DNA of 24,828 nucleotides from CAYQOX01 sp964419335 (GCA_964419335.1 CAYQOX010000057.1:1-24828), one strand, 5' to 3'. Shown: positions 13,629-21,663, counted from the first letter of the stretch. A program made the numbers and translations. Notes: generated from the sequence alone by a model not told the origin.

Positions 13629-15479
13629 ATGAAACTCAATCTTCGCAACAAATTCCTGCTTATCGTCCTACCCGTCTTGCTCATCTCCATGCTAGTTGCA
13701 GGCTATTTTTCTTATAATGTAGCCCGCTCAACAATTCTTGAAGCCGAACGCCAAGGGATGCAGGAACACATCACGCAGATAAAACAAGTTACGAATCTTT
13801 GGTTCAATCAAAAACTAAAAGTGGCCAAATCGTTAAGCCAAACCCCGGATATCATCGACGCATGTAAAACGGGGAACTTAGATCGAGCGAGAACAACATT
13901 AACTCATTTTTTTGATGAAGTCGGGGAATATGAAAACATTATTTTAACCGACACACAAGGTGTAATACAGATTTCCGCTGTGGATGAAGAAAATGCGGCG
14001 GGTATCGATGTTGCAGCCATTCCCGTTTATTCAGAGAATATTACCAAGGCACAAAATGGAGAGGCTCACATTGGTGAAGTGGCGTTGTCTCCCGTAACAG
14101 AGCGTCCAGTTTCTTTGATTACCGCGCCGGTGATGGATCAGGGAGAAATCATAGGCATTATTGGCACGCCGGTGGAGTTCTCTGTTTTTTCGGAATCTTT
14201 CGTTGCTCCGATTACAATTGGAGAAAACGGATATGTATACATCCTCGCTTCGGATGGTCAAACCGTTGCACATCCAAGTGAAGAATATATATTAAATCTA
14301 GATGTCACCCAATTTGAGTTTGGTCGTAGCATACTTGCAGAAAAAACCGGTACAATTTATTACGAATGGGAAGGGGATGACAAAATTGCGGTTTTCGAAA
14401 CGATCGATCTCAATAATTGGATCATCGCCTCTTCTGCAACCCTGGATGATTTTCTACGCAATGTAAACACCATCCGAAATATCGTTTTCGGGGTTACTAT
14501 TCTAAGCCTTATCGTCGCTTTCGTGATCCTCTTTTATACCACGAGACGAATCGTCCAGCCTTTGCTTGAAGGTGTTACGTTTTCAAAACGTATATCCGGA
14601 GGCGATCTTACTGATCGTGTCAGCGTAAATACGAAAGACGAAATTGGTGATCTCGCCCATTCGCTCAATTCTATGGCCGATAACTTAACCGAACTGGTAC
14701 GCGAAATTCAAAACTCGGTAGAACAAGTCGCCTCCAGTTCAGAAGAACTTTCGGCTTCGGCACAAAACCTGGCAAACAATTCTACCGAACAAGCCTCCAG
14801 CTTAGAAGAAACTTCTGCCTCAATTAAAACCCTAAGCCAATCGGTGGATGAGAACGCCAATAATGCTCGCGAGACCAGACAAATCACCACCCAAGCCGCT
14901 ACAGAAGCCGAAGAGGGAGGCAAAGCGGTGGTGGAAACCGTAGACGCCATGAAAAAGATCGCCGAACAAATTACCATCGTAGATGATATCGCCGATCAAA
15001 CCAATCTACTCGCACTCAACGCAGCGATTGAAGCCGCGCGCGCGGGCGAATTGGGGAAAGGTTTCGCCGTTGTCGCAGTCGAAGTACGCAAACTGGCGGA
15101 ACGCAGCCAAGTAGCCTCCAAGCAAATCAGTGAGTTAGCACAAGACAGCGTGCAGCGGGCTGAAGCAGCGGGTCAAGTCATTCAAAACTTGGTGCCTTCC
15201 ATTCAGAAAGCTTCAGAAATGGTGGTAAAAATCGCCGAAGCTTGCGAAAAGCAGGCCAATGAATCGGAACAGATCACCAATGCGGTTGAACAACTCGATG
15301 AAGCGACCCAACAAAACTCGGCAACGAGTGAAGAATCAGCCTCGGCCAGTGAAGAACTCTCTTCTCAAGCGCAAATGCTCAGCAGTCTGATCAATCGCTT
15401 CCGCATTCGCAATCAATCCCAAAAACAGTCCCAAAACCAACTACAAATGCTTCCTGAAAAAGACCACCATTTTGAATAA
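13629..15479 (+). CDS. Methyl-accepting chemotaxis protein with periplasmic Cache sensor
   Basis: Transmembrane chemoreceptor of 616 residues that controls CheA/CheW. TM1 is about residues 9-29. A periplasmic Cache-type domain spans about 35-280, with YENIILTDTQGVIQIS and GYVYILASDGQTVAHP as its two PAS-like strand pairs. TM2 is about 283-304, HAMP about 305-360 (RRIVQPLLEG...DEIGDLAHSLNSMADNL), and the signalling coiled coil follows to about 590. The conserved tip is IADQTNLLALNAAIEAARAG (454-473), followed by GKGFAVVAVEVRKLAERS. Methylation candidates lie in SSLEETSAS and ATSEES. There is no C-terminal CheR-tethering pentapeptide. The frame opens at a TTG (13596), but the ATG at 13629 follows GGAGG with 5-base spacing. 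No other chemotaxis genes are nearby, so it is an orphan receptor. The ligand is unknown, often small organic acids or amino acids for Cache. Confidence 0.95.
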   Translation: MKLNLRNKFLLIVLPVLLISMLVAGYFSYNVARSTILEAERQGMQEHITQIKQVTNLWFNQKLKVAKSLSQTPDIIDACKTGNLDRARTTLTHFFDEVGEYENIILTDTQGVIQISAVDEENAAGIDVAAIPVYSENITKAQNGEAHIGEVALSPVTERPVSLITAPVMDQGEIIGIIGTPVEFSVFSESFVAPITIGENGYVYILASDGQTVAHPSEEYILNLDVTQFEFGRSILAEKTGTIYYEWEGDDKIAVFETIDLNNWIIASSATLDDFLRNVNTIRNIVFGVTILSLIVAFVILFYTTRRIVQPLLEGVTFSKRISGGDLTDRVSVNTKDEIGDLAHSLNSMADNLTELVREIQNSVEQVASSSEELSASAQNLANNSTEQASSLEETSASIKTLSQSVDENANNARETRQITTQAATEAEEGGKAVVETVDAMKKIAEQITIVDDIADQTNLLALNAAIEAARAGELGKGFAVVAVEVRKLAERSQVASKQISELAQDSVQRAEAAGQVIQNLVPSIQKASEMVVKIAEACEKQANESEQITNAVEQLDEATQQNSATSEESASASEELSSQAQMLSSLINRFRIRNQSQKQSQNQLQMLPEKDHHFE

Positions 15480-15504
15480 GCATTTCATTTATGTATTTTA
15501 CACG

Positions 15505-15536
15505 ACGCCTGACGATTCACTTCGGCAGGCGTTTTT
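15505..15536 (+). terminator. Rho-independent terminator of the chemoreceptor gene
   Basis: ACGCCTG (15505-15511) pairs perfectly with CAGGCGT (15526-15532) around a 14-base loop and runs into a T-tract to 15536. It starts 26 bases after the stop codon. Confidence 0.85.
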
Positions 15537-15550
15537 CTATTTCAACCAGA

Positions 15551-15579
15551 TTCACCAAACATCTTATTTATGGTATGTT
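15551..15579 (+). promoter_or_regulatory. Candidate promoter of the DUF5060 glycosidase-like gene
   Basis: TTCACC (15551-15556) and TATGTT (15574-15579) each match the consensus boxes at 4 of 6 positions with 17-base spacing. It sits directly after the upstream terminator and about 30 bases before the start codon. Confidence 0.4.
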
Positions 15580-15614
15580 AAACGAAATCATTTTTTACGT
15601 AGAAAGGAAATATT

Positions 15615-17417
15615 ATGGGACGATTATGGAAAAGTAGTTTTTGTTTCCTGTTGATGGTCAGCCTGATTCCCAGCATGACCCTCTATGGAGGTGAAATAAG
15701 CGGAGAACTTAAGAAATGGCACACAGTAACGATCACCTTTGAAGGACCGACAACATGGGAACAAGCCAATCCCAATCCCTTCCTGGATTATCGTTTGGAT
15801 GTCACCTTCACTCACGATGAGGTCACTTACACCGTTCCTGGTTTTTACGCGGCGGATGGTGACGCTGGAAATACCGGCACCACGTATGGTAACAAATGGC
15901 GGGTGTATTTTTGCCCCGACCGCCCAGGAGAATGGAAGTATGAAGCCTCGTTTGTGCACGGAGAAGCCATTGCTATCAAAGTAGATGATGAAGGAGACCC
16001 CATGGCGTTTGATGGGGAAAGCGGTTCATTCAACATCGAATCTACGGATAAACAAATTCCCGACGTCCGTGCCCGCGGGAGGCTTCGCCATGAAGAAGGT
16101 CACTACCTTCGCTTCGCAGAAACCGGCGAGTATTTCCTTAAAGGAGGAGCGGATAGCCCCGAGAACTTCCTGGCCTATTATGAATTCGATCAAACCTACA
16201 AAATGATGCCTGGGGAAAGCCAACGCAGTGGCGAGGCCAAATCCGGTCCCCTGCACCGCTATGAACCTCACGCCCAGGATTGGGGTGCCGGGGATCCCAC
16301 CTGGAAAGACGGAAAAGGCAAAAATATCATTGGCGCATTAAACTATCTCTCCAGTAAAGGAATGAATAGTGTTTATTTTCTCACGATGAACATTATAGGT
16401 GATGGAAAAGATGTCTGGCCTTGGACATCCCACGATGAACGCTACCGCTTTGATTGCAGCAAGTTGGATCAATGGGAAGTGGTCTTTCGCCACATGGACC
16501 ATAAAGGCCTCATGCTTCACGTCATTACTCAAGAAACGGAGAACGATCAGCTGCTCGATGCGGGGAAACTTGGTCCTGAACGCAAACTTTACTACCGGGA
16601 GCTGATCGCCCGAATGGCACATCATCCAGCGCTAGTTTGGAATCTCGGAGAAGAAAACACCAATACAGAGGCACAACGTAAAGCGTTCGCGGATTATATC
16701 CGAGCCCTGGATCCCTATGATCATCCTATCGTCGTTCATACCTATCCGGGACAATATGACAACGTTTATGAACCACTGTTGGGACACGAAACATTCGATG
16801 GCCCCTCTCTGCAAATGGGAAATATGAAACAAACGCATTCCGAAACCATCAAATGGATCGACCGTTCATCAGAAACAAAACCTAAATGGTTTGTATCCTT
16901 GGATGAAATTGGACCTGCCAATGTAGGGGTAAAACCCGACGACGATGATTACTGGCATGATGATGTTCGTAAACACGCCCTTTGGGGTAACCTCATGGCC
17001 GGCGGGGCTGGGTGCGAGTGGTATTTCGGTTACCAGTACGATCATAACGATTTAAACTGTGAGGATTGGCGCTCACGCGATCATATGTGGGATCTCACGC
17101 GTATTGCCCTCGACTTCTTCCACGAGAACCTTCCCTTTCATGAAATGAAACACAATGATGATCTCACCTACAATAAAGAAGATTACTGCTTTGCCAAACC
17201 GGGTGAAATCTATGCGATTTACCTTCCCAACGGGGGAACCACGGATCTTGAACTGGAGGAAGGAACCTACATGGTACGTTGGTATAATCCCCGCGAAGGG
17301 GGGACATTCCGGTTCGGTTCTGTTAAAAAGTTGGAAGGACCGGGAATCAAAATGATCGGCGATGCGCCCGAAGATGAAGAGAAAGACTGGGTGGTTTTAA
17401 TTGAAAACAAGGAATAA
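15615..17417 (+). CDS. Secreted DUF5060 / TIM-barrel glycoside hydrolase-like protein
   Basis: Exported protein of 600 residues, probably acting on polysaccharide. The signal peptide is about 1-25 (hydrophobic FCFLLMVSLIPSMTL). Residues about 33-142 form a beta-sandwich typical of DUF5060 (KKWHTVTITFEGP, GFYAADG, WRVYFCPDRPGEWKYEASF). Residues about 160-505 look like a TIM barrel of the DUF4038/clan GH-A kind. WNLGEEN (342-348) would hold the acid/base Glu (E346 or E347), and SLDEIG (428-433) the nucleophile Glu431. The last part (about 520-598, YCFAKPGEIYAIYLPNGG and YMVRWYNPREGG) matches the putative collagen-binding C-terminal domain of these enzymes. ATG 15615 follows AAAGGAA with 7-base spacing. 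It is monocistronic, bounded by terminators on both sides. Domain assignment is from motif memory; substrate unknown. Confidence 0.88.
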   Translation: MGRLWKSSFCFLLMVSLIPSMTLYGGEISGELKKWHTVTITFEGPTTWEQANPNPFLDYRLDVTFTHDEVTYTVPGFYAADGDAGNTGTTYGNKWRVYFCPDRPGEWKYEASFVHGEAIAIKVDDEGDPMAFDGESGSFNIESTDKQIPDVRARGRLRHEEGHYLRFAETGEYFLKGGADSPENFLAYYEFDQTYKMMPGESQRSGEAKSGPLHRYEPHAQDWGAGDPTWKDGKGKNIIGALNYLSSKGMNSVYFLTMNIIGDGKDVWPWTSHDERYRFDCSKLDQWEVVFRHMDHKGLMLHVITQETENDQLLDAGKLGPERKLYYRELIARMAHHPALVWNLGEENTNTEAQRKAFADYIRALDPYDHPIVVHTYPGQYDNVYEPLLGHETFDGPSLQMGNMKQTHSETIKWIDRSSETKPKWFVSLDEIGPANVGVKPDDDDYWHDDVRKHALWGNLMAGGAGCEWYFGYQYDHNDLNCEDWRSRDHMWDLTRIALDFFHENLPFHEMKHNDDLTYNKEDYCFAKPGEIYAIYLPNGGTTDLELEEGTYMVRWYNPREGGTFRFGSVKKLEGPGIKMIGDAPEDEEKDWVVLIENKE

Positions 17418-17440
17418 TCAAAAAGGCACGTGGATAATAT

Positions 17441-17468
17441 AAACGGGGCGTTGTGCCCCGTTTTTTTT
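17441..17468 (+). terminator. Strong rho-independent terminator after the DUF5060 gene
   Basis: A 9-bp perfect stem AAACGGGGC (17441-17449) with GCCCCGTTT (17455-17463), a 5-base loop GTTGT and eight Ts (17461-17468). The convergent gene ends 40 bases further on. On the minus strand only three Ts follow, so it mainly serves the plus strand. Confidence 0.95.
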
Positions 17469-17508
17469 GCCGAGACCATTCAAATTTTGTAAGCGGCTCT
17501 ATCAGATT

Positions 17509-17934
17509 CTAAATATCTTTCCCGCAGTTGGGACAAAAATCAAAGGATTCTTCTACCTTACTTCCACAAAAGGGACAATAATCTCCTTCAAATCTACGTG
17601 GATTTGTAGACAAATCCGCGGAGGTTTCATTTGGCGAACTCGTAGATGGCGCGGCGGTTCGCTCATGACCCATCCAATTGGCGATCGGATCAGATTCTTC
17701 TTGTCCGGAAGTAATATCCAGAGTACTCATGCGGTTCTTTTGAGTCGCATTATATAAATTATACGCGACTCCCCCCAGCGCCATGATAACGAACAGAACA
17801 CCAAAAAAGGCAAATATCACCGGTGCCCCCATAGAAACTGCAAATATCGTCCAGCCAATCCCAAAAAACACGGCGATTATGCCTCCCACTACCCCCATCA
17901 ACGACGGTCCGCGTCCTGGCTTCACGCTATACAT
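17509..17934 (-). CDS. Two-helix membrane protein with C-terminal zinc ribbon
   Basis: Unrecognised 141-residue inner-membrane protein. Two hydrophobic segments (about 12-34 and 38-60) form a hairpin. A polar, Ser/Thr-rich linker (65-115) leads to a zinc-ribbon CPFCGSKVEESFDFCPNCGKDI with Cys120, Cys123, Cys134 and Cys137. The linker to ribbon lies on the same side as the short N-terminus, and the Lys/Arg in MYSVKPGRG and QKNR suggest both ends are cytoplasmic. The frame opens at 17973, but the ATG at 17934 follows GGAGG with 5-base spacing. It lies 80 bases downstream of hisS on the same strand and may be read with it, although a 7-bp dyad and two direct repeats lie in the gap. Proteins of this design are often annotated as zinc-ribbon domain-containing; function unknown. 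Confidence 0.8.
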   Translation of the reverse strand: MYSVKPGRGPSLMGVVGGIIAVFFGIGWTIFAVSMGAPVIFAFFGVLFVIMALGGVAYNLYNATQKNRMSTLDITSGQEESDPIANWMGHERTAAPSTSSPNETSADLSTNPRRFEGDYCPFCGSKVEESFDFCPNCGKDI

Positions 17935-17960
17935 TCTTTCCTCCAAAAGTACGTTGTGAT

Positions 17961-17979
17961 TATTGTTATTCAAACAATA
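17961..17979. other. Dyad between hisS and the zinc-ribbon membrane protein gene
   Basis: TATTGTT (17961-17967) and AACAATA (17973-17979) form a 7-bp inverted repeat with a 5-base centre, about 27 bases upstream of the ATG at 17934. Weak, AT-rich stem; it could be an operator or a leader hairpin. Confidence 0.3.
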
Positions 17980-17990
17980 TACATATCCAA

Positions 17991-18017
17991 ATTATAGATT
18001 AAAGTTATTATAGATTA
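17991..18017. repeat. Two 11-bp direct repeats at the 3' end of hisS
   Basis: ATTATAGATTA occurs at 17991-18001 and 18007-18017, a 16-base period. The second copy overlaps the hisS stop codon. On the minus strand each copy contains TATAAT. Only two copies, so chance in AT-rich DNA is possible. Confidence 0.5.
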
Positions 18018-19364
18018 TTCCACTTCATCATTATATTCAATTTGAACATTTAAATCTTCTTTGGGTGGCATCCACGAAGCTGGATCAGCAGTAGATTGTT
18101 CTCCCAAGCGAATATCCCGCACCTGCTGGTTGCCTTCTTCCGTTTCAGGAAACCATACATAAGGAATTCCTAAGCGCTCGGCATAACGAATTTGTTTTCC
18201 ATACTTTTGGGGAAGATGATAAGTTTCACAACAGATCCCCCGTTCTCTCAATTGACGAGCGCTGTCACGCGTAAGCGAGCGTTTCTCTTCAGAAGGTAAG
18301 GCGACGAGCACACAAGTCGGGGTTTTTCGTGAAGCTTGTAATAATCCTTTGCTGAAGAGATAGCCGAGGATGCGGGTAATTCCAATAGATACTCCAACTC
18401 CAGGCATCTTATTCTTTCCAGAAGAAGAGGCTAAATCATCGTAACGTCCGCCCGAACACACGGCTCCTAAAGATTCATGGCCTTGCAAAAAGCCTTCGTA
18501 AACCATCCCGGTATAATAATCAAGCCCGCGGGCGATGTGTAGATCCACTTTGACAGCCCCCTTGGGTAAATCCTCAAGACTCGTCATCACGAAAGCCAAT
18601 TCATCCAACCCTTCGTCTAACAACTCATGGCGGACACCAAGAGATTTGACTTGATCGACAAACGAAGTGTCATCGCTTTGGATATGCCCAATAGCCAAGC
18701 ATTGCTTCGCGGTGTCAGGCGATAATCCGGCTTGTTCAACAAGCAGAGAAAGTGTGCCTTCTTCGCCTATCTTATCCAACTTATCTACGATTCGTAAAAC
18801 CCCGACAATATCCTCTATACCCAGGCCACGGTAATACCCTTCTAAGAGCTTGCGATTGTTAATAAGAATGTGAACTTGGGGTATCGGTAAATCTTTAAGC
18901 ACTTCATAAAGCAGCCACGGCATTTCTGCATCGAAATGGAGAGGCAACGTATCTGCCCCGATAACATCGATATCCGCTTGATAAAATTCACGGTATCGTC
19001 CTTCCTGGGGACGTTCGCCACGCCATACTTTTTGGATTTGATAACGCTTTAAAGGAAAGTTAAGTTGACCTCGATATTGTTGCACATAACGCGCCAAAGG
19101 GACCGTTAAGTCAAAATGAAGGCCAAACTCGGCCTCGTCTTCTTCGTCATCGGTTTGTAACCGACGTAAAACATAAATCTCTTTATCCGTCTCTCCTTGT
19201 TTTAACAACTGAGAGAGAGGTTCGACCGCCCGGGTTTCCATCGGTAAGAATCCGAAAAGTTCAAACTTATTTCGGATTTGATTTAGGATTGTGTTTTCGA
19301 TAATTCGTTGTTCTGGCAGCCATTCTGGAAATCCGCTAATCGCCAATTGTTTGCTCATACTCAT
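18015..19364 (-). CDS. hisS: Histidyl-tRNA synthetase
   Basis: Class II aminoacyl-tRNA synthetase that charges tRNA-His in the cytoplasm. The 449 residues include motif 2 from RYQIQKVWRGERPQEGR to YQADIDVIG (about 108-136). The histidine-specific segments LDYYTGMVYE (281-290) and GGRYDDL (305-311) are present, and motif 3 is PGVGVSIGITRI (321-332). The C-terminal anticodon-binding domain is about 348-440 (TCVLVALPSEE...QIRYAERLGIPYVWF). These residues are complete and show no paralogue (HisZ) type losses. Two ATGs (19364 and 19358) are both reachable from GGAG; the first has 4-base spacing. A 7-bp hairpin lies in the leader. Downstream is the zinc-ribbon membrane protein. Confidence very high. 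Confidence 0.96.
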   Translation of the reverse strand: MSMSKQLAISGFPEWLPEQRIIENTILNQIRNKFELFGFLPMETRAVEPLSQLLKQGETDKEIYVLRRLQTDDEEDEAEFGLHFDLTVPLARYVQQYRGQLNFPLKRYQIQKVWRGERPQEGRYREFYQADIDVIGADTLPLHFDAEMPWLLYEVLKDLPIPQVHILINNRKLLEGYYRGLGIEDIVGVLRIVDKLDKIGEEGTLSLLVEQAGLSPDTAKQCLAIGHIQSDDTSFVDQVKSLGVRHELLDEGLDELAFVMTSLEDLPKGAVKVDLHIARGLDYYTGMVYEGFLQGHESLGAVCSGGRYDDLASSSGKNKMPGVGVSIGITRILGYLFSKGLLQASRKTPTCVLVALPSEEKRSLTRDSARQLRERGICCETYHLPQKYGKQIRYAERLGIPYVWFPETEEGNQQVRDIRLGEQSTADPASWMPPKEDLNVQIEYNDEVE

Positions 19365-19392
19365 ACCACTCCATGCATTGTCTTAGGATGTG

Positions 19393-19411
19393 TTAATCCG
19401 GCGGGGATTAA
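19393..19411 (-). promoter_or_regulatory. Hairpin in the hisS leader
   Basis: TTAATCC and GGATTAA form a 7-bp perfect stem around a 5-base GC-rich loop, 29 bases before the hisS ATG. No T-run follows on the minus strand, so it is not a terminator; no T-box consensus was recognised. A role in translation of hisS or in ending the upstream operon is only inferred. Confidence 0.3.
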
Positions 19412-19508
19412 TATAAAGAATAAAATCTCTCTTTAAAGGATAAAAAGGGATTTCATGAATGGAAGGTTTATCAAAAGAAGAATCGCGTTACGTCATCGGT
19501 ATCATAAT

Positions 19509-20213
19509 TTATGAGGCCTTTTTGTCATTCTCTGTTGCCTCTTCAGCAGATTTGGATTGATCTTCCATGGTGATAGAACTCTTAGGATCGAGGACCACAT
19601 AGTCCTCTCCCGAGACGGCATAGGGAGGCTTGAGCACCACTTTGGATTCACCCATAGCCCGCACGGCGATTCCTCCTTCTCCCCGAATCATGCCGCTAAA
19701 AGTGATAATCGAACCTTCTTCTGCCTCAATGCATATCCCGTCATCTTGAGCCACAATATGGCAATTTTCTACTAAAAGTTCACCATTAGAACAACGGATT
19801 CCTCCATCAACACGCACATTGGATATGGCACAATCCTTGGCCCCTTGGATAGTGATAGCAGGGTGTTTCCCTTCGGCAATAATGCGGGTTTCTTGGGTAC
19901 CTGCCCCCGAGAAACGGGTAGGACTTTTGATTAACATTTCTTCTTCAACCGAAAAATCCCCTCCTCCAAGAACAACATTCAATGTTTGTTTTGGATTCTC
20001 TTCCCGTGCTTTTTGTATAAGAGACAAAAGCGAACCGCTTTGGTTCATCAAAACCGTCGCGGCTTTACTTTCTTGCGTAATTTCACGCTTTCGCCGAAAG
20101 AGATAATAACTCAAGATAATCAGGCCGATCAGAAGGATTAATTGAACAACTATAACAATCCACCCGTATTCTATCAGCCAATATTCGTAAGTACTCAGTT
20201 CACCTTCACCCAT
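19509..20213 (-). CDS. Membrane-anchored beta-helix protein of unknown function
   Basis: Unrecognised 234-residue protein. The N-terminus is acidic (MGEGELSTYEYWLIEYG), followed by one membrane helix (about 17-39) and then a basic cluster RRKRE (40-44). By the positive-inside rule the rest is cytoplasmic. Residues 78-215 look like a right-handed beta-helix of the pectin-lyase type: short periodic strands such as GGGDFSVEEEMLI, GAGTQETRIIAEG, PAITIQGAKDCAISNVRV and DDGICIEAEEGSIITF. No catalytic pattern of pectate lyases is seen. The tail (217-234) is charged and disordered. ATG 20213 follows GGGAGGATAAATTC (8-base spacing). It lies 18 bases after the XRE/S24-like regulator and is almost certainly co-transcribed. 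A bactofilin-like scaffold is an alternative with the same topology. Confidence 0.8.
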   Translation of the reverse strand: MGEGELSTYEYWLIEYGWIVIVVQLILLIGLIILSYYLFRRKREITQESKAATVLMNQSGSLLSLIQKAREENPKQTLNVVLGGGDFSVEEEMLIKSPTRFSGAGTQETRIIAEGKHPAITIQGAKDCAISNVRVDGGIRCSNGELLVENCHIVAQDDGICIEAEEGSIITFSGMIRGEGGIAVRAMGESKVVLKPPYAVSGEDYVVLDPKSSITMEDQSKSAEEATENDKKAS

Positions 20214-20231
20214 GAATTTATCCTCCCACTG

Positions 20232-21404
20232 CTACGAACGAAGTTCTTTAAACCGCGAGACCAACTCTTTCACCACACCAATCACTTGAACAGAACCTTC
20301 TCCTTTGTTGACACGGATTGGCCGGCTTAATGGACCTCCTTGAAGCAAAATTTGAGTTCCCATATCAAAATATTTACGCAGACATCTACGATCTCCCAAT
20401 TGAACCACGACCAAGTCTTCATTTTCAAGCGAAGAATCAACTTCATAGATCGCTTTACAACCTGGCCAAACTCCCAAGGAAACATAAGCATCCGTTTGCA
20501 CAAAGCAGGCTTCGTAGTCTGATTCACTGTTAAACCAATTCTTGGGTAAACCAATAAATCCCAAATCGGTTCGTTCGTCAAACTCATCGGATCCCGCAGG
20601 AATGCTGCTCACAATTGGTATTTCTCGAATTTCTCCGTTTTCAACCTTTTTTGAAACAGTTTCGACTTCTTTCGGAGGTGGTGGACCTAAGGTTTCATCA
20701 ATATTTTGCCAGGCTTCATGCGGGGCAATGACATCCGGTAATTTTTGTTCATCGGCCAATCGACAGGCTTCATCAATTGTGCTTTTAAAAATTTGAAAAA
20801 ACTTACCGGCATCATGCGTCGTTTCTAAGAGTTTTTTACGTCGCGCCGAAGGTTGCCGGCATAGTATCCTTTCATCAGGGGTCATCAAAAGAATATCATA
20901 CATTTGCCCCAGAAAAGACAACCAATGACTGGGCTGCTCTCCCAATTCTGCCAAGCCATACGAGCGGATATCATCACTATTCATTAAAGTTTGATGTGTT
21001 CCTTTACGTGTAGATAAAGCAGGAACATCGATAGAAAAATTGAGATGCCTGGGAATCGCATTTGCCAATTCGTCAATTTCCTGCTGGGTACGATAAGAAA
21101 CAGCCTTTTGCGGCACACAAACTTTATTGCCTGCCAGAAGATAACCAATTTTCCGGGTTGCTTTGGTTAAACTCTGAACCTCACGCTCTTTCTCTGCAGC
21201 CTCCAGAAAACCCCTCTTATCTTCCCCCGAGACATGCAAAATACTCGACATTTTATCGACCAATATCGGGGGTGGAGGAGGTTTAAATCCGCTCTCCATC
21301 TGTGCGATATAAGGAGATGAAAGCCCTAGCCGGTCGGCAAAATCCTGTTGCGTTAGTTTACGGCGTTGACGATACTCTTTCAGGAGCTCTCCAAAACTTT
21401 TCAA
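20232..21404 (-). CDS. XRE-family regulator with degenerate S24 (LexA/CI-like) peptidase domain
   Basis: Predicted DNA-binding repressor of 390 residues. An XRE helix-turn-helix occupies about 5-60 (LTQQDFADRLGLSSPYIAQMESG at 17-39). A long middle part (about 75-235) has no recognised domain, followed by a proline-rich linker (GPPPPKEVE, 240-248). Residues 262-385 align with the S24 peptidase fold of LexA and phage CI, with IPIVSSIPAG (262-271) keeping the Ala-Gly cleavage dipeptide and VQVIGVVKE at the end. The usual G-D-S-M nucleophile box reads T-D-A-Y (304-307), so the catalytic Ser is Ala, while Lys344 (RKY) may be the general base. Self-cleavage is therefore unlikely. It starts at TTG 21404, with AAGGAG at 8-base spacing and an in-frame TAA four codons upstream of the TTG. 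It precedes the beta-helix gene. Probably autoregulated. Confidence 0.85.
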   Translation of the reverse strand: MKSFGELLKEYRQRRKLTQQDFADRLGLSSPYIAQMESGFKPPPPPILVDKMSSILHVSGEDKRGFLEAAEKEREVQSLTKATRKIGYLLAGNKVCVPQKAVSYRTQQEIDELANAIPRHLNFSIDVPALSTRKGTHQTLMNSDDIRSYGLAELGEQPSHWLSFLGQMYDILLMTPDERILCRQPSARRKKLLETTHDAGKFFQIFKSTIDEACRLADEQKLPDVIAPHEAWQNIDETLGPPPPKEVETVSKKVENGEIREIPIVSSIPAGSDEFDERTDLGFIGLPKNWFNSESDYEACFVQTDAYVSLGVWPGCKAIYEVDSSLENEDLVVVQLGDRRCLRKYFDMGTQILLQGGPLSRPIRVNKGEGSVQVIGVVKELVSRFKELRS

Positions 21405-21433
21405 AGATATATCTCCTTACTATCAAAAGTAAC

Positions 21434-21481
21434 TTAACCTATTTTAACCAGAATGAACTAGAAATACAACTAAAGTTAACC
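21434..21481 (-). repeat. Three phased GGTTAA repeats, possible operator of the XRE regulator
   Basis: TTAACC (GGTTAA on the minus strand) occurs at 21434-21439, 21444-21449 and 21476-21481. Spacings of 10 and 32 bases are close to one and three turns of the helix, so all copies face the same side. They lie at the predicted start site, over the -10 box and just upstream of the -35 box. This placement suits autorepression by the XRE protein, an inference from position. Confidence 0.4.
21441..21469 (-). promoter_or_regulatory. Candidate promoter of the XRE/beta-helix operon
   Basis: On the minus strand TTGTAT (complement of 21464-21469) and TAAAAT (complement of 21441-21446, 5 of 6 to the -10 consensus) are 17 bases apart. 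Transcription would begin near 21434, about 30 bases before the TTG start. TTAACC repeats overlap this promoter. Confidence 0.4.
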
Positions 21482-21651
21482 ATAAATTATTACACTCACT
21501 ACTCAATTTGTGTTATTTTTATCACAGAATAAGCCATGATTCTCTCCTTATATAAACATATGTATTTTTCCAAAACGCATTCTCATTGTTAAATTTAGAA
21601 GTTTTTATGGTTTTGTACAATAAACACGGATATACAAGATACACTATTTAC

Positions 21652-21663
21652 TTACTTAAGTAA
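21652..21663. repeat. 12-bp perfect palindrome TTACTTAAGTAA
   Basis: Each arm has six matching bases; after one mismatch per side, three more outer positions also pair. No T-run and no gene start adjoins it. It lies about 250 bases upstream of the XRE gene and could be a regulator-binding site, though AT-rich chance occurrence is possible. Confidence 0.35.

Noticed and set aside
19365..19508. Possible T-box riboswitch upstream of hisS
   Set aside because: Only a single 7-bp hairpin is visible; no T-box sequence or terminator/antiterminator pair.
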